Counted from the first letter of the stretch, positions 7,881 to 19,831 are shown. The stretch is DNA of 64,000 nt from Pseudodesulfovibrio portus (GCF_026000375.1 NZ_AP026708.1:1366501-1430500); one strand, 5' to 3'. Notes: generated by a model not told the origin, from the letters alone. Numbers and translations: made by a program.

Positions 7881-10382
7881 ATGGCTTTAGGTAAGTACAC
7901 ACCGGAAGCGATTGAGAAGAAATGGCAGAAAATATGGAATGAATCCGGCTGTTTCGAAGTTGAGACCGACCCGTCCAAACCCAAGTACTACGTGCTGGAG
8001 ATGTTCCCCTACCCCTCGGGCAAGATTCACATGGGGCACGTGCGCAACTACTCCATCGGCGACGTGGTGGCCCGGTTCAAGTCCATGCAGGGCTTCAACG
8101 TGCTGCACCCCATGGGTTGGGACGCCTTCGGCCTGCCCGCCGAAAACGCGGCCATCAAGAACGAGACCCATCCCGCCGAGTGGACCTACCAGAACATCAG
8201 CGAGATGCGCGAGCAGCTGAGGCGGCTCGGCTACTCCTACGACTGGCGGCGCGAAATCGCCACCTGCCGTCCCGAATACTACAAGTGGGAGCAGAAGTTC
8301 TTCCTCAAGTTCCTGGAAAAGGGGCTGGCCTACCGCAAGGACTCCCCGCAGAACTGGTGCCCGACCTGCAACACCGTGCTGGCCAACGAGCAGGTGGAAG
8401 AGGGCTTGTGCTGGCGCTGCGACTCCGAGGTGGAACAGAAGGACATGGAGCAGTGGTTCCTGCGCATCACAGACTACGCGGACGAGCTGCTTGCGGACCT
8501 CGACACCCTCGAGGGCGGCTGGCCCGAGCGCGTGCTGACCATGCAGCGCAACTGGATCGGCAAGTCCTACGGCGCGGAACTGACCTTCCAGGTCAAGGAC
8601 ATGGACGAGACCGTCACGGTCTTCACCACCCGCCCGGACACCCTGTTCGGCGCGACCTTCATGTCCGTGGCCGCCGAGCATCCCCTGGTGGAGACGCTGA
8701 CCGCCGACGCCGACAACAAGGCCGACATTGATAAATTCGTCAAGAACATCAAGGATATGGACCGCATCAAACGCGGTGCCGACGACCTTGAGAAAGAAGG
8801 CATCTTCACGGGCAAGTACTGCGTGAACCCGGTCACGGGCCGGGAGATGCCCATCTACATCGCCAACTTCGTGCTCATGGGCTACGGCACCGGCGCGGTC
8901 ATGGCCGTCCCGGCCCACGACCAGCGCGACTTCGAGTTCGCCGCCAAGTACGACCTGCCCATGCAGGCGGTCATCAACCCGCCCGCGCTCCAGGAAAAGG
9001 GCGAGCGGCTCGACGCCGCCGACCTCGACGCCGCCTACACCGACCCCGGCTTCATGATCAACTCCGGCGAATTCGACGGAATGGAGAACGAGCCGGCCAA
9101 GAAGGCCATCGTCGAGCACCTGGACAAGTCCGGCAAGGGCACCATGGCCGTCAACTACCGGCTGCGCGACTGGAACGTGTCCCGCCAGCGGTTCTGGGGC
9201 GCGCCCATCCCGGTCATCTACTGCGATTCCTGCGGCGTGGTGCCGGTCCCCGAGGACCAGTTGCCCGTGCTCCTGCCCGAGAACGCCCAGGTGCGCAAGG
9301 ACGGCAAGTCGCCGCTGCCGGAGATGGACGAGTTCGTCAACTGCGCCTGCCCCAAGTGCGGCGCGGCCGCCCGGCGCGAGACCGACACCTTCGACACCTT
9401 TTTCGAGTCCTCCTGGTACTACATGCGCTATTGCGACCCGCGCAACGAGGAGGAACCCCTGGGCGGCGAGCACCTGGACTACTGGATGAACGTGGACCAG
9501 TACATCGGCGGCATCGAGCACGCCATCCTGCACCTGCTCTACTCCCGGTTCTTCACCAAGGCCCTGCGCGACACCGGATTCGTCACGGCCAAGGAGCCCT
9601 TCGCCAACCTGCTCACCCAGGGCATGGTCCTGAAGGACGGCGGCAAGATGTCCAAGTCCAAGGGCAACGTGGTCGACCCCAACGCCATGATCAACCAGTA
9701 CGGCGCGGACGCCACCCGGCTCTTCATTCTCTTCGCCTCCCCGCCGGTCAAGGAGCTGGAATGGTCGGATCAGGGCATCGACGGCGCGTACCGCTTCCTC
9801 AGCCGCCTGTGGAGGCTGGTGGAGGAACTGGAGGACGTGCTCACTGCGGAACTGCCCACCTCGGCTGCCGCCCCGGCGTCCGAAGCGGCCAAGGCGCTGC
9901 GCTTCAAGGAACACGACACCATCCGCCGGGCCACCAGGGACATCGAGAACGAATTCCAGTTCAACACGGTCATCGCGGCCATCATGGAGCTGGTCAACGA
10001 ACTGTACCAGGTCAAGGACGAGCTCAAGCAGTCCGACCCCAAGGGACTGTCCTCGGCCATCGCCACCGCCGTGACCCTGCTCTCGCCCGTGGCCCCGCAC
10101 ATCTGCGAGGAGCTGTGGCAGGCCATGGGCCATTCCACCACCATGACCGCACAGCCCTGGCCGACCTTTGACGAAAAGGCCCTGGTCAAGGACGAGGTCA
10201 CCCTGGTCGTCCAGGTCAACGGCAAGGTGCGCGGGAAATTCGAGGCCCCCAACAACGCGCCCAAGGACGAGGTCGAGAAGATCGCCCTGGAGCTTGAAAA
10301 CGTGACCAAATTCACCGAGGGCAAGACGGTCCGCAAGATCATCGTCATCCCCAACAGGCTGGTCAACATCGTGGTCGGCTAG
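7881..10382 (+). CDS. leuS: leucyl-tRNA synthetase
   Basis: Class I aminoacyl-tRNA synthetase that charges tRNA-Leu. The HIGH-type motif is HMGH at residues 50-53 and the KMSKS loop is at 589-593. A zinc-binding CPTCNTV...CWRCDSE module, the CP1 editing domain ([13 protein letters not shown], and [19 protein letters not shown]) and the C-terminal anticodon-binding helices are all present. Length of 833 residues is normal. GAGG precedes the ATG. It ends the rib-nusB-leuS run with a strong terminator. Confidence 0.97.
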   Translation: MALGKYTPEAIEKKWQKIWNESGCFEVETDPSKPKYYVLEMFPYPSGKIHMGHVRNYSIGDVVARFKSMQGFNVLHPMGWDAFGLPAENAAIKNETHPAEWTYQNISEMREQLRRLGYSYDWRREIATCRPEYYKWEQKFFLKFLEKGLAYRKDSPQNWCPTCNTVLANEQVEEGLCWRCDSEVEQKDMEQWFLRITDYADELLADLDTLEGGWPERVLTMQRNWIGKSYGAELTFQVKDMDETVTVFTTRPDTLFGATFMSVAAEHPLVETLTADADNKADIDKFVKNIKDMDRIKRGADDLEKEGIFTGKYCVNPVTGREMPIYIANFVLMGYGTGAVMAVPAHDQRDFEFAAKYDLPMQAVINPPALQEKGERLDAADLDAAYTDPGFMINSGEFDGMENEPAKKAIVEHLDKSGKGTMAVNYRLRDWNVSRQRFWGAPIPVIYCDSCGVVPVPEDQLPVLLPENAQVRKDGKSPLPEMDEFVNCACPKCGAAARRETDTFDTFFESSWYYMRYCDPRNEEEPLGGEHLDYWMNVDQYIGGIEHAILHLLYSRFFTKALRDTGFVTAKEPFANLLTQGMVLKDGGKMSKSKGNVVDPNAMINQYGADATRLFILFASPPVKELEWSDQGIDGAYRFLSRLWRLVEELEDVLTAELPTSAAAPASEAAKALRFKEHDTIRRATRDIENEFQFNTVIAAIMELVNELYQVKDELKQSDPKGLSSAIATAVTLLSPVAPHICEELWQAMGHSTTMTAQPWPTFDEKALVKDEVTLVVQVNGKVRGKFEAPNNAPKDEVEKIALELENVTKFTEGKTVRKIIVIPNRLVNIVVG

Positions 10383-10405
10383 GCTCTCGCTTCATATTCA
10401 ACGGC

Positions 10406-10443
10406 AAAAGGCCGGGAGGACATCGTCCTCCCGGCCTTTTCTT
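10406..10443 (+). terminator. terminator of leuS
   Basis: Perfect 15-base-pair stem (10406-10420 with 10426-10440) around the CATCG loop; the arm itself ends in TTTT followed by CTT. Confidence 0.9.
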
Positions 10444-10545
10444 ATCCGCAACACAAGAAAATCGACAACACCCATCAATCATCAAATCCATGTCTTACGC
10501 CAGCATAAACTCAAAGGAGGCCATGTATGGTTGATTGGAGTAAAA

Positions 10546-10800
10546 TTTTGCCGCGCTCCGCGTTCGACATCCCCTGTCATCATCACTTTCCATTTCGCCT
10601 TTACGGCGACGTACTTTTGGACCAAAGCGGCCAAAAGTAAGCAAAAACCGCTTTTTTTGTGCGCCCTCCTGATATCGGGCCCAAGACCCTGTAGGCGACT
10701 TCGCTGCCCGACAGGACAGCCTGCCCTGCAGGTTCGGTCGGGCTGCGCTGCGTCGCCTTCGACAGGCTCTACGGCCCGATATCAATTGCCGGTCTCCGGT
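10546..10800. repeat. intergenic repeat related to 2981-3511
   Basis: Most of the gene-free stretch between leuS and yedE. It repeats the order seen near 3000: a TACTTTTGG...CCAAAAGTA hairpin, an AAAACCGCTTTTTTTGTGCGCCC block, then a 113-nt cruciform whose outer arms GATATCGGGCC (10671-10681) and GGCCCGATATC (10773-10783) are exact complements and whose inner parts pair imperfectly. Confidence 0.6.
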
Positions 10801-10869
10801 GTTGAAGCCGGAACATCTTGACTGGTCATGATACAAAGACTGCAACACACCATCCCGATTTTGAAAAAG

Positions 10870-10904
10870 AAAGGCCGTTTGAGATTCTTTCCCGGCCTTT
10901 TTTT
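10870..10904 (+). terminator. orphan intrinsic terminator
   Basis: AAAGGCCG (10870-10877) pairs with CGGCCTTT (10893-10900), followed by a run of Ts. No gene lies directly upstream, so it ends either read-through from leuS or a small unannotated transcript. Confidence 0.5.
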
Positions 10905-11004
10905 GCGCCCAGTCTCCTACCTTCCGACACTGGAATTATATATAAGCTACATCAAACATATCAGCCTCATCTATACGAGGCGAGCCCCTCAGTATTATAA
11001 ACGA

Positions 11005-11032
11005 TTGGTTGCCGAGAGCTTATTTCTATAAT
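11005..11032 (+). promoter_or_regulatory. predicted sigma-70-type promoter of the yedE cluster
   Basis: TTGGTT (11005-11010) and a perfect TATAAT (11027-11032) with a 16-base spacer, in a strongly AT-rich stretch 68 bases ahead of yedE. Confidence 0.55.
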
Positions 11033-11099
11033 TATCAAGCGATACGTCTCAAAATGGGAATTGGAGTGAATTAACGGCAAGCAGAAGAGGAGCTGGGGT

Positions 11100-12182
11100 A
11101 TGAAAAACGTTTTTGCCACACGAAACGGCATCATTTTCGTCGGGCTGTTCATCGGGGTTTTGGCTGCATTGCTGCAGTATTGGGGGAATCCGGGCAACAT
11201 GGGCATCTGCGTGGCCTGCTTCGAGCGGGACATGTCAGGGGCCCTCGGGCTGCACCGGGCGGGCGTGGTCCAGTACATGCGTCCTGAAATCATCGGATTC
11301 GTGGTCGGTTCCATGATCGCGGCCTTTGCCGCCAAGGACTTCCGGCCGCGCGCAGGGTCCGCGCCCATCGTCCGGTTCGTGCTGGGCGCATTCGCCATGA
11401 TCGGCGCCCTGGTCTTCCTGGGCTGCCCGTGGCGGGCCATCCTGCGGCTGGCGGGCGGCGACCTCAACGCGCTCATCGGCCTGGCCGGACTCATCTGCGG
11501 CATCGGCATCGGCACCTTCTTCTTCCGCCAGGGCTATGACCTGGGCCGAAGCTACAAGACCCACACCTCCGTGGGGCTGATCATGCCGCTCATCATGCTC
11601 GGTTTCCTGGCCCTCCTGTTCCTGTATCCGCAGGTGGAGGGCGAGGCCAAGTCCGGCGTGCTCTTTTACTCTCTCAAGGGTCCCGGGGCCATGCACGCGC
11701 CCCTGCTGATCTCCCTGGCCGTGGGTTTGGCCGTGGGAGCACTGGCCCAGCGCAGCCGGTTCTGCACCATGGGCGCGTTCCGCGACCTTATCCTGTTCAA
11801 GCAGGTCCATCTCCTCATCGGCGTGGTCGCCCTGCTGGCGGCCGCCTTTGCGGCCAACCTCGTGCTCGGCCAGTTCAACGCCGGTTTCGAGGGCCAGCCC
11901 GTGGCCCACACCCAGGCGATCTGGAACTTCGCAGGCATGCTCCTGGCCGGGCTGTGCTTCGCCCTGGCAGGCGGCTGCCCCGGCAGGCAGCTGTTCATGG
12001 CGGGCGAAGGCGACGGCGACGCCGCGATCTTCGTCTTCGGCATGATCGTGGGCGCGGGATTCGCCCACAACTTCGGCCTGGCCAGCTCGCCCAAGGGCGT
12101 CGGCCCCCACGGCATCGCCGCCGTAGTCATCGGCCTGGCCGTCTGCCTGTTCATCGGTTTCACCATGCGCAAGAAAGCATAA
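11100..12182 (+). CDS. yedE: YedE/YeeE family putative selenium transporter
   Basis: Polytopic inner-membrane protein of 360 residues with about ten hydrophobic segments. It belongs to the YeeE/YedE superfamily, whose members import sulfur or selenium compounds. The order NPGNMGICVACFERD, VQYMRPEIIGF, LGCPWRA, RSRFCTMGAFRD and AGGCPGRQLF, each with a conserved Cys, matches the long single-chain form associated with selenium metabolism rather than the short thiosulfate YeeE half. Next comes a TusA/YedF-like gene and a DUF3343 gene, the standard partners of that form. A GAGGAG site sits seven bases before the ATG. Specificity for selenium is inferred from family and context. Confidence 0.85.
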   Translation: MKNVFATRNGIIFVGLFIGVLAALLQYWGNPGNMGICVACFERDMSGALGLHRAGVVQYMRPEIIGFVVGSMIAAFAAKDFRPRAGSAPIVRFVLGAFAMIGALVFLGCPWRAILRLAGGDLNALIGLAGLICGIGIGTFFFRQGYDLGRSYKTHTSVGLIMPLIMLGFLALLFLYPQVEGEAKSGVLFYSLKGPGAMHAPLLISLAVGLAVGALAQRSRFCTMGAFRDLILFKQVHLLIGVVALLAAAFAANLVLGQFNAGFEGQPVAHTQAIWNFAGMLLAGLCFALAGGCPGRQLFMAGEGDGDAAIFVFGMIVGAGFAHNFGLASSPKGVGPHGIAAVVIGLAVCLFIGFTMRKKA

Positions 12183-12192
12183 GGAGCACACA

Positions 12193-12414
12193 ATGAGCGA
12201 ACTCATCGACGCGCGGGGCCTTTCCTGCCCCCAACCGGTTCTGGATACATTGGCCAAGATCGACGCCATGGGCTCGGGCGAACTCGAGGTCCTGGTGGAC
12301 ACCGAGGCCGCCAAGGAGAACATCAGCCGCGCCGCGCAAGGCAAAGGCTGGGCGGTTCAGTCCATCGATGAAGAAGGTGACGGCGAATACCGCCTCAAGC
12401 TGGCCGGAGGCTGA
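12193..12414 (+). CDS. TusA/SirA/YedF-family sulfur (selenium) carrier
   Basis: Small (73 residues) two-layer protein of the TusA family. The CPxP motif is present as SCPQP with the reactive Cys at residue 12, normally carrying a persulfide or, proposed for YedF-type relatives, a perselenide. Ten bases after yedE with GGAG ahead of its ATG. It resembles the N-terminal half of YedF, with the DUF3343 part encoded by the next gene. Role in selenium transfer is inferred from this gene order. Confidence 0.85.
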   Translation: MSELIDARGLSCPQPVLDTLAKIDAMGSGELEVLVDTEAAKENISRAAQGKGWAVQSIDEEGDGEYRLKLAGG

Positions 12415-12416
12415 GC

Positions 12417-12968
12417 TTGAACTTTCGCAAACTGTTCGGGAGCAAGCCTTCCGGTCGGCCCGCCGAAACGCAGGCCGACCGGGGGCTGCTCGTCTTCGAC
12501 AACACCAGCGAGGTCATCCGGGCTGAAAAAACCCTCCGGGAGAACGGCTGGTCCGTCAAGGTCATGGGCCCGCCCCCGGAAATCCAGCGCGGGTGCGACC
12601 TGGTCGTGGAAATTCCGCTGATCGAAGAACTGAACATCCTCCGCACCCTGGAGCACGCCGGGACAGCCCCCCTCGAAGTGGTGCCGGTCACCGGCCCGCT
12701 GCTCACCCCGGTGGACCTGTTCCAGGTCAAGGACTTCGGCGCGCACCTCATGGTGCGCGCCGCCAACATGAAGATCACGGTGGAGAAATCCACCCGGACC
12801 ATCGTCAACATCTCGGGCGGCGGCTGCCCGGACGTGCCGTACATCGCGGCCCGGCTCATCGGCCGCACCCTGGACGACGCGCCCTCGCCCCGCGACATAG
12901 GGCACACCCTGTGCGGCTACGCCCTGAATCTGGCCTTCGAGAAGACCCTGGAACTATGCTCGTCGTAA
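12417..12968 (+). CDS. DUF3343 domain protein (putative Se/Fe-S-linked)
   Basis: Protein of 183 residues that starts with TTG, two bases after the TusA-like stop, with GGAGG in the end of that gene. The N-terminal half (about 21-95: RGLLVFDNTSEVIRAEKTL...) is a DUF3343-type domain, as in the C-terminus of YedF. The C-terminal half is an additional domain with VEKSTRTIVNISGGGCPDVPYIA and a conserved-looking Cys in GGGCPD, of unknown function. Its stop overlaps the following gene by 13 bases, so the cluster is translated as a unit. Confidence 0.75.
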   Translation: MNFRKLFGSKPSGRPAETQADRGLLVFDNTSEVIRAEKTLRENGWSVKVMGPPPEIQRGCDLVVEIPLIEELNILRTLEHAGTAPLEVVPVTGPLLTPVDLFQVKDFGAHLMVRAANMKITVEKSTRTIVNISGGGCPDVPYIAARLIGRTLDDAPSPRDIGHTLCGYALNLAFEKTLELCSS

Positions 12969-13822
12969 TCGGCACCATACCCGACCCCGAAGCCCCGCTG
13001 CTGGACGCGCCGCTCCAATGGGACGGCGACACCGTCAAGGCGGGCGGCGTGCCCCTTCCCCCGGACAGGGGGACACCCGCCCTTCTGGGAGCTGCGGCCA
13101 TGGCCTGCCGCCATCTGGGCCTGGACCTGCCCCACGCCATGCTGGTGGGCGATGAAGGGCTGGGCGCAGGCAGCCGGAAGCTGTACGCCCACCTGGAAAC
13201 GGTGCTGCCCGGACGCGACTACTCCACCCTGGCCTTCCATTATCTCCAGCCCGACGTGGACTGGCACAACAAGGTCCTGCTCGCCGCCCAGGCAATGGAA
13301 TGCGCCCCCCGGATCGTGGCCGATGCGGGCTTCATGTACGCGGCAAAGATGAGCGGCGAGGCCGAGGCGTACGACCTGTTCACGCCGGACGCCGGGGAGC
13401 TGGCCTTTCTGGCTGACGAAACCGCGCCCCATCCCTTCTATACGCGCGGGTTCATTCTTCAGGATGAAAACAATGTGGAGGAACTGATCTGCCGCGCCTA
13501 TGAGCACGGGAACGCGGCGACCTGCCTGCTGATCAAGGGACAAACAGACAGGGTGGCCGACCGAACCGGCGTCCTGTCAACGGTTTCGGAACCATCCGAA
13601 AATGCCATGGAAGCCATGGGCGGCACCGGCGACACCATCACGGGCATGGCCTGCGCCCTGATCGAATACGGTCTGCCCGTTCCCGAGGCAGCCCGCATCG
13701 CGGCCCAGGCCAACCGCTTTGCCGGGGAACTGGCCCGACCGAACCCCGGCTCCCAGATCGGCGAACTCCTGCCGCACCTGCCCGCCGCCCTGACGCGGGC
13801 CATGGAGGGGCTCTCCTCATGA
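12956..13822 (+). CDS. NAD(P)HX dehydratase-like / ribokinase-fold kinase
   Basis: A 288-residue member of the YjeF C-terminal (carbohydrate-kinase-like) family, the ADP- or ATP-dependent NAD(P)H-hydrate dehydratase fold. Visible markers are FTPDAGELAFL and the MGGTGDTITGMACALI anion-hole/catalytic GTGD loop followed by AARIAAQANRFAGELA. The epimerase half of YjeF is absent. The start overlaps the DUF3343 gene and its stop overlaps the DUF1858 gene. Its place in a selenium-type cluster is odd for a metabolite-repair enzyme; a kinase acting on another small molecule cannot be excluded. Confidence 0.75.
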   Translation: MLVVIGTIPDPEAPLLDAPLQWDGDTVKAGGVPLPPDRGTPALLGAAAMACRHLGLDLPHAMLVGDEGLGAGSRKLYAHLETVLPGRDYSTLAFHYLQPDVDWHNKVLLAAQAMECAPRIVADAGFMYAAKMSGEAEAYDLFTPDAGELAFLADETAPHPFYTRGFILQDENNVEELICRAYEHGNAATCLLIKGQTDRVADRTGVLSTVSEPSENAMEAMGGTGDTITGMACALIEYGLPVPEAARIAAQANRFAGELARPNPGSQIGELLPHLPAALTRAMEGLSS

Positions 13823-14028
13823 GCACCCCCCGCATCACCCCCGACATGACCCTGCTGGACATCGTCCACAAGTACCGGGCCACGGAACCGGTGTTCCGCA
13901 CCTTCGACGAACAGGCCGGGGAGTGTCTGCTCTGCAAGGCGCTGTTCGAAACAGTGGAAACGGCAGCGAAGCGCTACGGTCTGGACCTGGAAAAACTGCT
14001 GGCGGACCTGGAACGGGCAACGGTCTAA
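13819..14028 (+). CDS. DUF1858 domain protein
   Basis: Single-domain 69-residue protein of the DUF1858 family, known as the N-terminal module of ScdA/RIC-type and hybrid-cluster-associated redox proteins. The motif PDMTLLDIVHKYRATEPVFR is followed by CLLCKALFETVETAA, with a CxxC pair that could be a redox disulfide or metal site. It starts inside the stop of the preceding gene (ATGA). It ends the yedE cluster and converges on the cysteine hydrolase gene. Confidence 0.85.
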   Translation: MSTPRITPDMTLLDIVHKYRATEPVFRTFDEQAGECLLCKALFETVETAAKRYGLDLEKLLADLERATV

Positions 14029-14555
14029 AACGAAAAATCCCCGGACATGATCACCCGGCAGAACCGCTTGTGCAGGGTCTGGTTGTGGTGGGCCACGATC
14101 TGCTCCCCGGTGAGTACGCCGTTGTCGTACGAGGTGTGGGCGTCGCCGATGAGCACGGACTCATAGCCGTGGGCCAGGGCGCTGCGCACCGTGGTGTCCA
14201 CGCAGCACTCGGTCTGCAGCCCGCAGAAGACGAGTTTTTTCGCGCCCAGCTTCTTCAGGACGGCATCAAGGTCGGTGTCCCAAAATCCGTCGTAGGAGTG
14301 TTTGACCGAGACGGTGTCGCCCGGCTTCGGGGCGATCTCCCGACGGATGAACCAGTTGTGGCTGTCCTGCTCGAACTCCGAGCCCGCGCCCCGGGTGGTA
14401 TGCTGGATATAGTGGACCGGGACGCCGTGTTCGCGGGCTGCGGCGATCAGTCCCTCGATGGTTTTCACGACGCGTTCGCCCTCGAACGGGACATACCCTT
14501 CGGTCTCGAACATGATATTCTGGACGTCGACGACGACAAGCACGGTATCGGCCAT
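14025..14555 (-). CDS. isochorismatase-like cysteine hydrolase
   Basis: Cytosolic hydrolase of the isochorismatase/nicotinamidase superfamily, 176 residues. The Asp of VLVVVDVQN near residue 9 and the Cys in FCGLQTECCVDTTVRSA fit the Asp-Lys-Cys triad. It lacks features that would fix a substrate, so pyrazinamide/nicotinamide, isochorismate and other amides are all open. GGAG lies eight bases ahead of the ATG. The last bases overlap the end of the convergent DUF1858 gene. Confidence 0.88.
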   Translation of the reverse strand: MADTVLVVVDVQNIMFETEGYVPFEGERVVKTIEGLIAAAREHGVPVHYIQHTTRGAGSEFEQDSHNWFIRREIAPKPGDTVSVKHSYDGFWDTDLDAVLKKLGAKKLVFCGLQTECCVDTTVRSALAHGYESVLIGDAHTSYDNGVLTGEQIVAHHNQTLHKRFCRVIMSGDFSF

Positions 14556-14688
14556 GGCTCAAGCTCCCGTATTGATGTTTCGGGGGTGTTGTCCTACAGG
14601 ACGATGCCTCCGTCAAGCGACATTGGGTGGACTCTTGAGCCAATTCCCTTTACCATTCCCCCCACATTCGACACCCCGGAGGACAGTG

Positions 14689-15186
14689 ATGACACCGCTT
14701 CGATATACACCCCTTTTCCTGCTGCTCGTTCTTGCCGGATGCTCGGGCTACAGCCTGGGCGAAGGCGGCGCCAGCGTGCTCGCGCCCGAGTACCGGACCA
14801 TCTCCATCGACGAGGTGAACAACCCGACCACCCTGTCCTGGCTGGAGCCCGAGGTGCGCAAGCTGTTGCGCGACGAGCTGAACAACCGGGGGACCATCAC
14901 CTGGACCGACGACAAGGCCAGGGCGGACGCGCTCATCTCCATCAACATCAACCGCTACCACCGGGCCACGGCCGTGGCCGGCGAAAGCGAGGAGACCCTG
15001 CGCTCCGTGGCCGTGTTCGAGTTCGAGGCGGTAATCCGCTCCACCCGGAGCGGGGGCGTGCTCTGGCGCTCGGGCCGCATGAGCCAGGACTGGCCCTTCT
15101 TCACGGGCGACGGAGCCAAGGCGGACGCCGAGGTGACCCGGCTGGGCATCCGCCGACTTGCCGACCGCATGACCCAGAACTACTAG
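14689..15186 (+). CDS. lptE: LPS-assembly lipoprotein LptE
   Basis: Outer-membrane lipoprotein that plugs the LptD barrel for lipopolysaccharide export. A signal peptide ends in the lipobox LVLAGC, with the lipidated Cys at residue 18, followed by GYSLGEGG and the LptE-like body with SIDEVNNPT and a C-terminal helix of RRLADRMTQNY type. The start was set at the ATG at 14689 with GGAGG six bases upstream; the frame is open earlier. The gene order lptE-holA is common, and often follows leuS, which here lies 4 kb upstream behind the yedE cluster. Confidence 0.85.
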   Translation: MTPLRYTPLFLLLVLAGCSGYSLGEGGASVLAPEYRTISIDEVNNPTTLSWLEPEVRKLLRDELNNRGTITWTDDKARADALISININRYHRATAVAGESEETLRSVAVFEFEAVIRSTRSGGVLWRSGRMSQDWPFFTGDGAKADAEVTRLGIRRLADRMTQNY

Positions 15187-15193
15187 GCGATTT

Positions 15194-16183
15194 ATGAAAC
15201 GGCCCAGATATCTCTTCCTCATCTGCCCCGACCCTCAGCTGATCAAGGCCCAGGTGGACGAACGGCTGAAACACTCCGGCCAGGACGGCTGGGAGACCAA
15301 GACCTTCTGGGGGGACGACGACGAGCCCCTGGCCTCCGCCTTCTGGACGGACCTGACCATCAAGTCCCTGTTCCCGCAGCCCAAGGCGCTCATCGTGCGC
15401 CGTGCCCACACCCTCAAGGCGGACCAGTGGGACAAGCTCGACGCTTCGGTCAAGGGGCTGGGCAACGACATTTTCCCGCTCTTCTGCCTGGAAGGGGAAT
15501 GGAAGGGCAAGAAGGCCCCGGTGCCGCCCGCCCTGTCCCGGCGCACCCTGTTCAAGAAGGCCCGCGACGAGGGATGGATATGGGAATCCAGCGGCCTGGA
15601 CCAGCGGTCCATGGCCGACTACGTCAAGCAGTGGGCGGCAGGGGCCGGACTGACCTTCGAGCCCGGCGCGGGGCAGGCGCTGGCTTACGCCCTGCCCACG
15701 GACGCAGTGGCCGCCCGGCTGGAGCTGGACAAGATCGAGCTGGCCGCCGGCGATGAAAAGCTGGTCCGCAAAGAGCACTCCGGACTGGTGGCCCAGACCG
15801 GCGAGATGGCCTTTTTCGATCTCATGGACGCCCTGGAACGGCCCGGCGCCGAGGCCGCCGTCTGGAAGCGGGTCATCGACGACCACGGCAAGTCCGCCAA
15901 GGATCAGATGCTCTTCAACCTGATCGGGTTCCTGGCCAGCCAGGCCCGCCTCTACTGGATGCTCGCCCACAACGAGAACCCCAAGGGCAGTCCCTTCATG
16001 ATGCGCAAGAAGGCTCCCCTTGCCCAGCGGCTGGGCGCGGCGGGCGTGGCCCGCATGATCGATCTGGCCATGGAGGCAGAGCTGTCCCTCAAGACCGGCG
16101 AGCGCAAGTACGAGGAGGCCCTGGACATGCTCATGGCCGGGCTCATCGACCTGTTCCAACCCAAACGCCCCGTCCGCCGATGA
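15194..16183 (+). CDS. holA: DNA polymerase III subunit delta
   Basis: Clamp-loader delta subunit, 329 residues, which opens the beta sliding clamp. The N-terminal mini-AAA+ part includes RRAHTLKADQWDKL and the lid helices; the C-terminal collar region includes LFNLIGFLASQARLYWML and the closing EEALDMLMAGLIDLF helix. The sequence is diverged, as is usual for HolA, but the position directly after lptE is the classic context. Its stop overlaps radC by four bases. Confidence 0.85.
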   Translation: MKRPRYLFLICPDPQLIKAQVDERLKHSGQDGWETKTFWGDDDEPLASAFWTDLTIKSLFPQPKALIVRRAHTLKADQWDKLDASVKGLGNDIFPLFCLEGEWKGKKAPVPPALSRRTLFKKARDEGWIWESSGLDQRSMADYVKQWAAGAGLTFEPGAGQALAYALPTDAVAARLELDKIELAAGDEKLVRKEHSGLVAQTGEMAFFDLMDALERPGAEAAVWKRVIDDHGKSAKDQMLFNLIGFLASQARLYWMLAHNENPKGSPFMMRKKAPLAQRLGAAGVARMIDLAMEAELSLKTGERKYEEALDMLMAGLIDLFQPKRPVRR

Positions 16184-16860
16184 CCAGGACCGCACCCCAC
16201 TACGCAGGACACCGCCAACGGCTCAAGGAGAAGCTGGCCGACAACAGCCGCGCCCTTGCGGACTACGAAATCCTGGAGCTGGTCCTGGCCTCGGTCCTGC
16301 CCCGGCGCGACACCAAGCCCCTGGCCAAGGACCTCATCGACAGGTTCGGCTCGCTCAAGAACGCGATCATGGCCAGCCCCGACCAATTGGCCGAGGTCAA
16401 GGGCGTGGGCCCGGGCGTGCGGGCGCAATGGGCGCTCCTCCAGGAACTTTTCGCCCGGCTCGGCGAGGACCGGGCCCGGCGCGGCGCGCCGTTGAGCGAC
16501 CCGGCGGACGTGGCCCGCGCGGCCATGGCCCGGCTGGGCAACAAGGGCACCGAGGAGTTCTGGGTCCTGTACCTGGACACCCGCAACCGGGTCATCGAAT
16601 GGCGTCAGGCCGCCAAGGGCACGGTCAACGCCACCCCGGTCTTCCCGCGCGAAATCATGGCCACGGCCCTGCGCCTGGAAGCGGCCAACATCATCCTGGC
16701 CCACAACCACCCCGGCGGCGACGCCAACCCGTCCAAGGAGGACATCCTGCTCACCGGCATGATCCGGGAGGCGGCGGCCGGGCTGGACATCAACGTCCTC
16801 GACCACGTCATCGTCACGGATCACGACTATTACAGCTTCAACGACCAGGGACGGATGTGA
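16180..16860 (+). CDS. radC: RadC family JAMM protein
   Basis: A 226-residue UPF0758 protein. Two helix-hairpin-helix-like segments (around KDLIDRFGSLKNAI and LAEVKGVGPGVRAQW) are followed by the JAB/MPN metalloprotease fold with the metal site LAHNHPGGDANPSKED. Historically linked to DNA repair, but the function remains unsettled. It starts within the holA stop and its own stop overlaps the acylphosphatase start, so holA, radC and the next gene are translationally coupled. Confidence 0.93.
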   Translation: MTRTAPHYAGHRQRLKEKLADNSRALADYEILELVLASVLPRRDTKPLAKDLIDRFGSLKNAIMASPDQLAEVKGVGPGVRAQWALLQELFARLGEDRARRGAPLSDPADVARAAMARLGNKGTEEFWVLYLDTRNRVIEWRQAAKGTVNATPVFPREIMATALRLEAANIILAHNHPGGDANPSKEDILLTGMIREAAAGLDINVLDHVIVTDHDYYSFNDQGRM

Positions 16861-17129
16861 TGCAGCTGCGGGCCACGGTGCACGGCAAGGTCCAGGGCGT
16901 CTGGTTCCGGGCGTGGACCCGCGACACGGCCACAAACCTCGGCCTCACCGGCTGGGTACGCAACCTGCCCTCCGGCGACGTGGAAACCCTGGCCGACGGA
17001 ACCCGCGAGCAGCTTGAGGAATTCATTCTCCGGCTGTGGGACGGCCCGCCCCTGGCGCGGGTCACGGACATCCGGTCCGAGTGGTCCGAAGCCGACAATG
17101 ATTTCACCGCTTTCACCGTCCGCCGCTGA
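16860..17129 (+). CDS. acylphosphatase
   Basis: Hydrolyses acyl phosphates such as carbamoyl or acetyl phosphate. The 89-residue protein has the complete active-site pattern: VHGKVQGVWFR with catalytic Arg17 and GWVRNLPSG with Asn35. The ATG shares its A with the radC TGA stop. A longer frame exists upstream within radC, but the acylphosphatase domain begins exactly at this Met. It precedes lon by 130 AT-rich bases. Confidence 0.93.
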   Translation: MQLRATVHGKVQGVWFRAWTRDTATNLGLTGWVRNLPSGDVETLADGTREQLEEFILRLWDGPPLARVTDIRSEWSEADNDFTAFTVRR

Positions 17130-17259
17130 CCCCCTGCCCCCCTCTCCCCCGCCCGTCCGGAAAACAGAAAAAATGCAATAATAATATACTTGCGTTCGGG
17201 AAATGACGACTTATTTGGTGTAACACGACCATTTTGCATACAAATACGAGGTTACTCCC

Positions 17260-19794
<2,535 letters not shown>

Positions 19795-19831
19795 AGCGGC
19801 TTCCGATAGCCTTAACGTTGTTGTGAAGAAG

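Noticed and set aside
12593-12955. Extended start for the NAD(P)HX dehydratase-like gene
   Set aside because: The upstream part is a shadow of the DUF3343 gene; the family domain begins at the Met at 12956.
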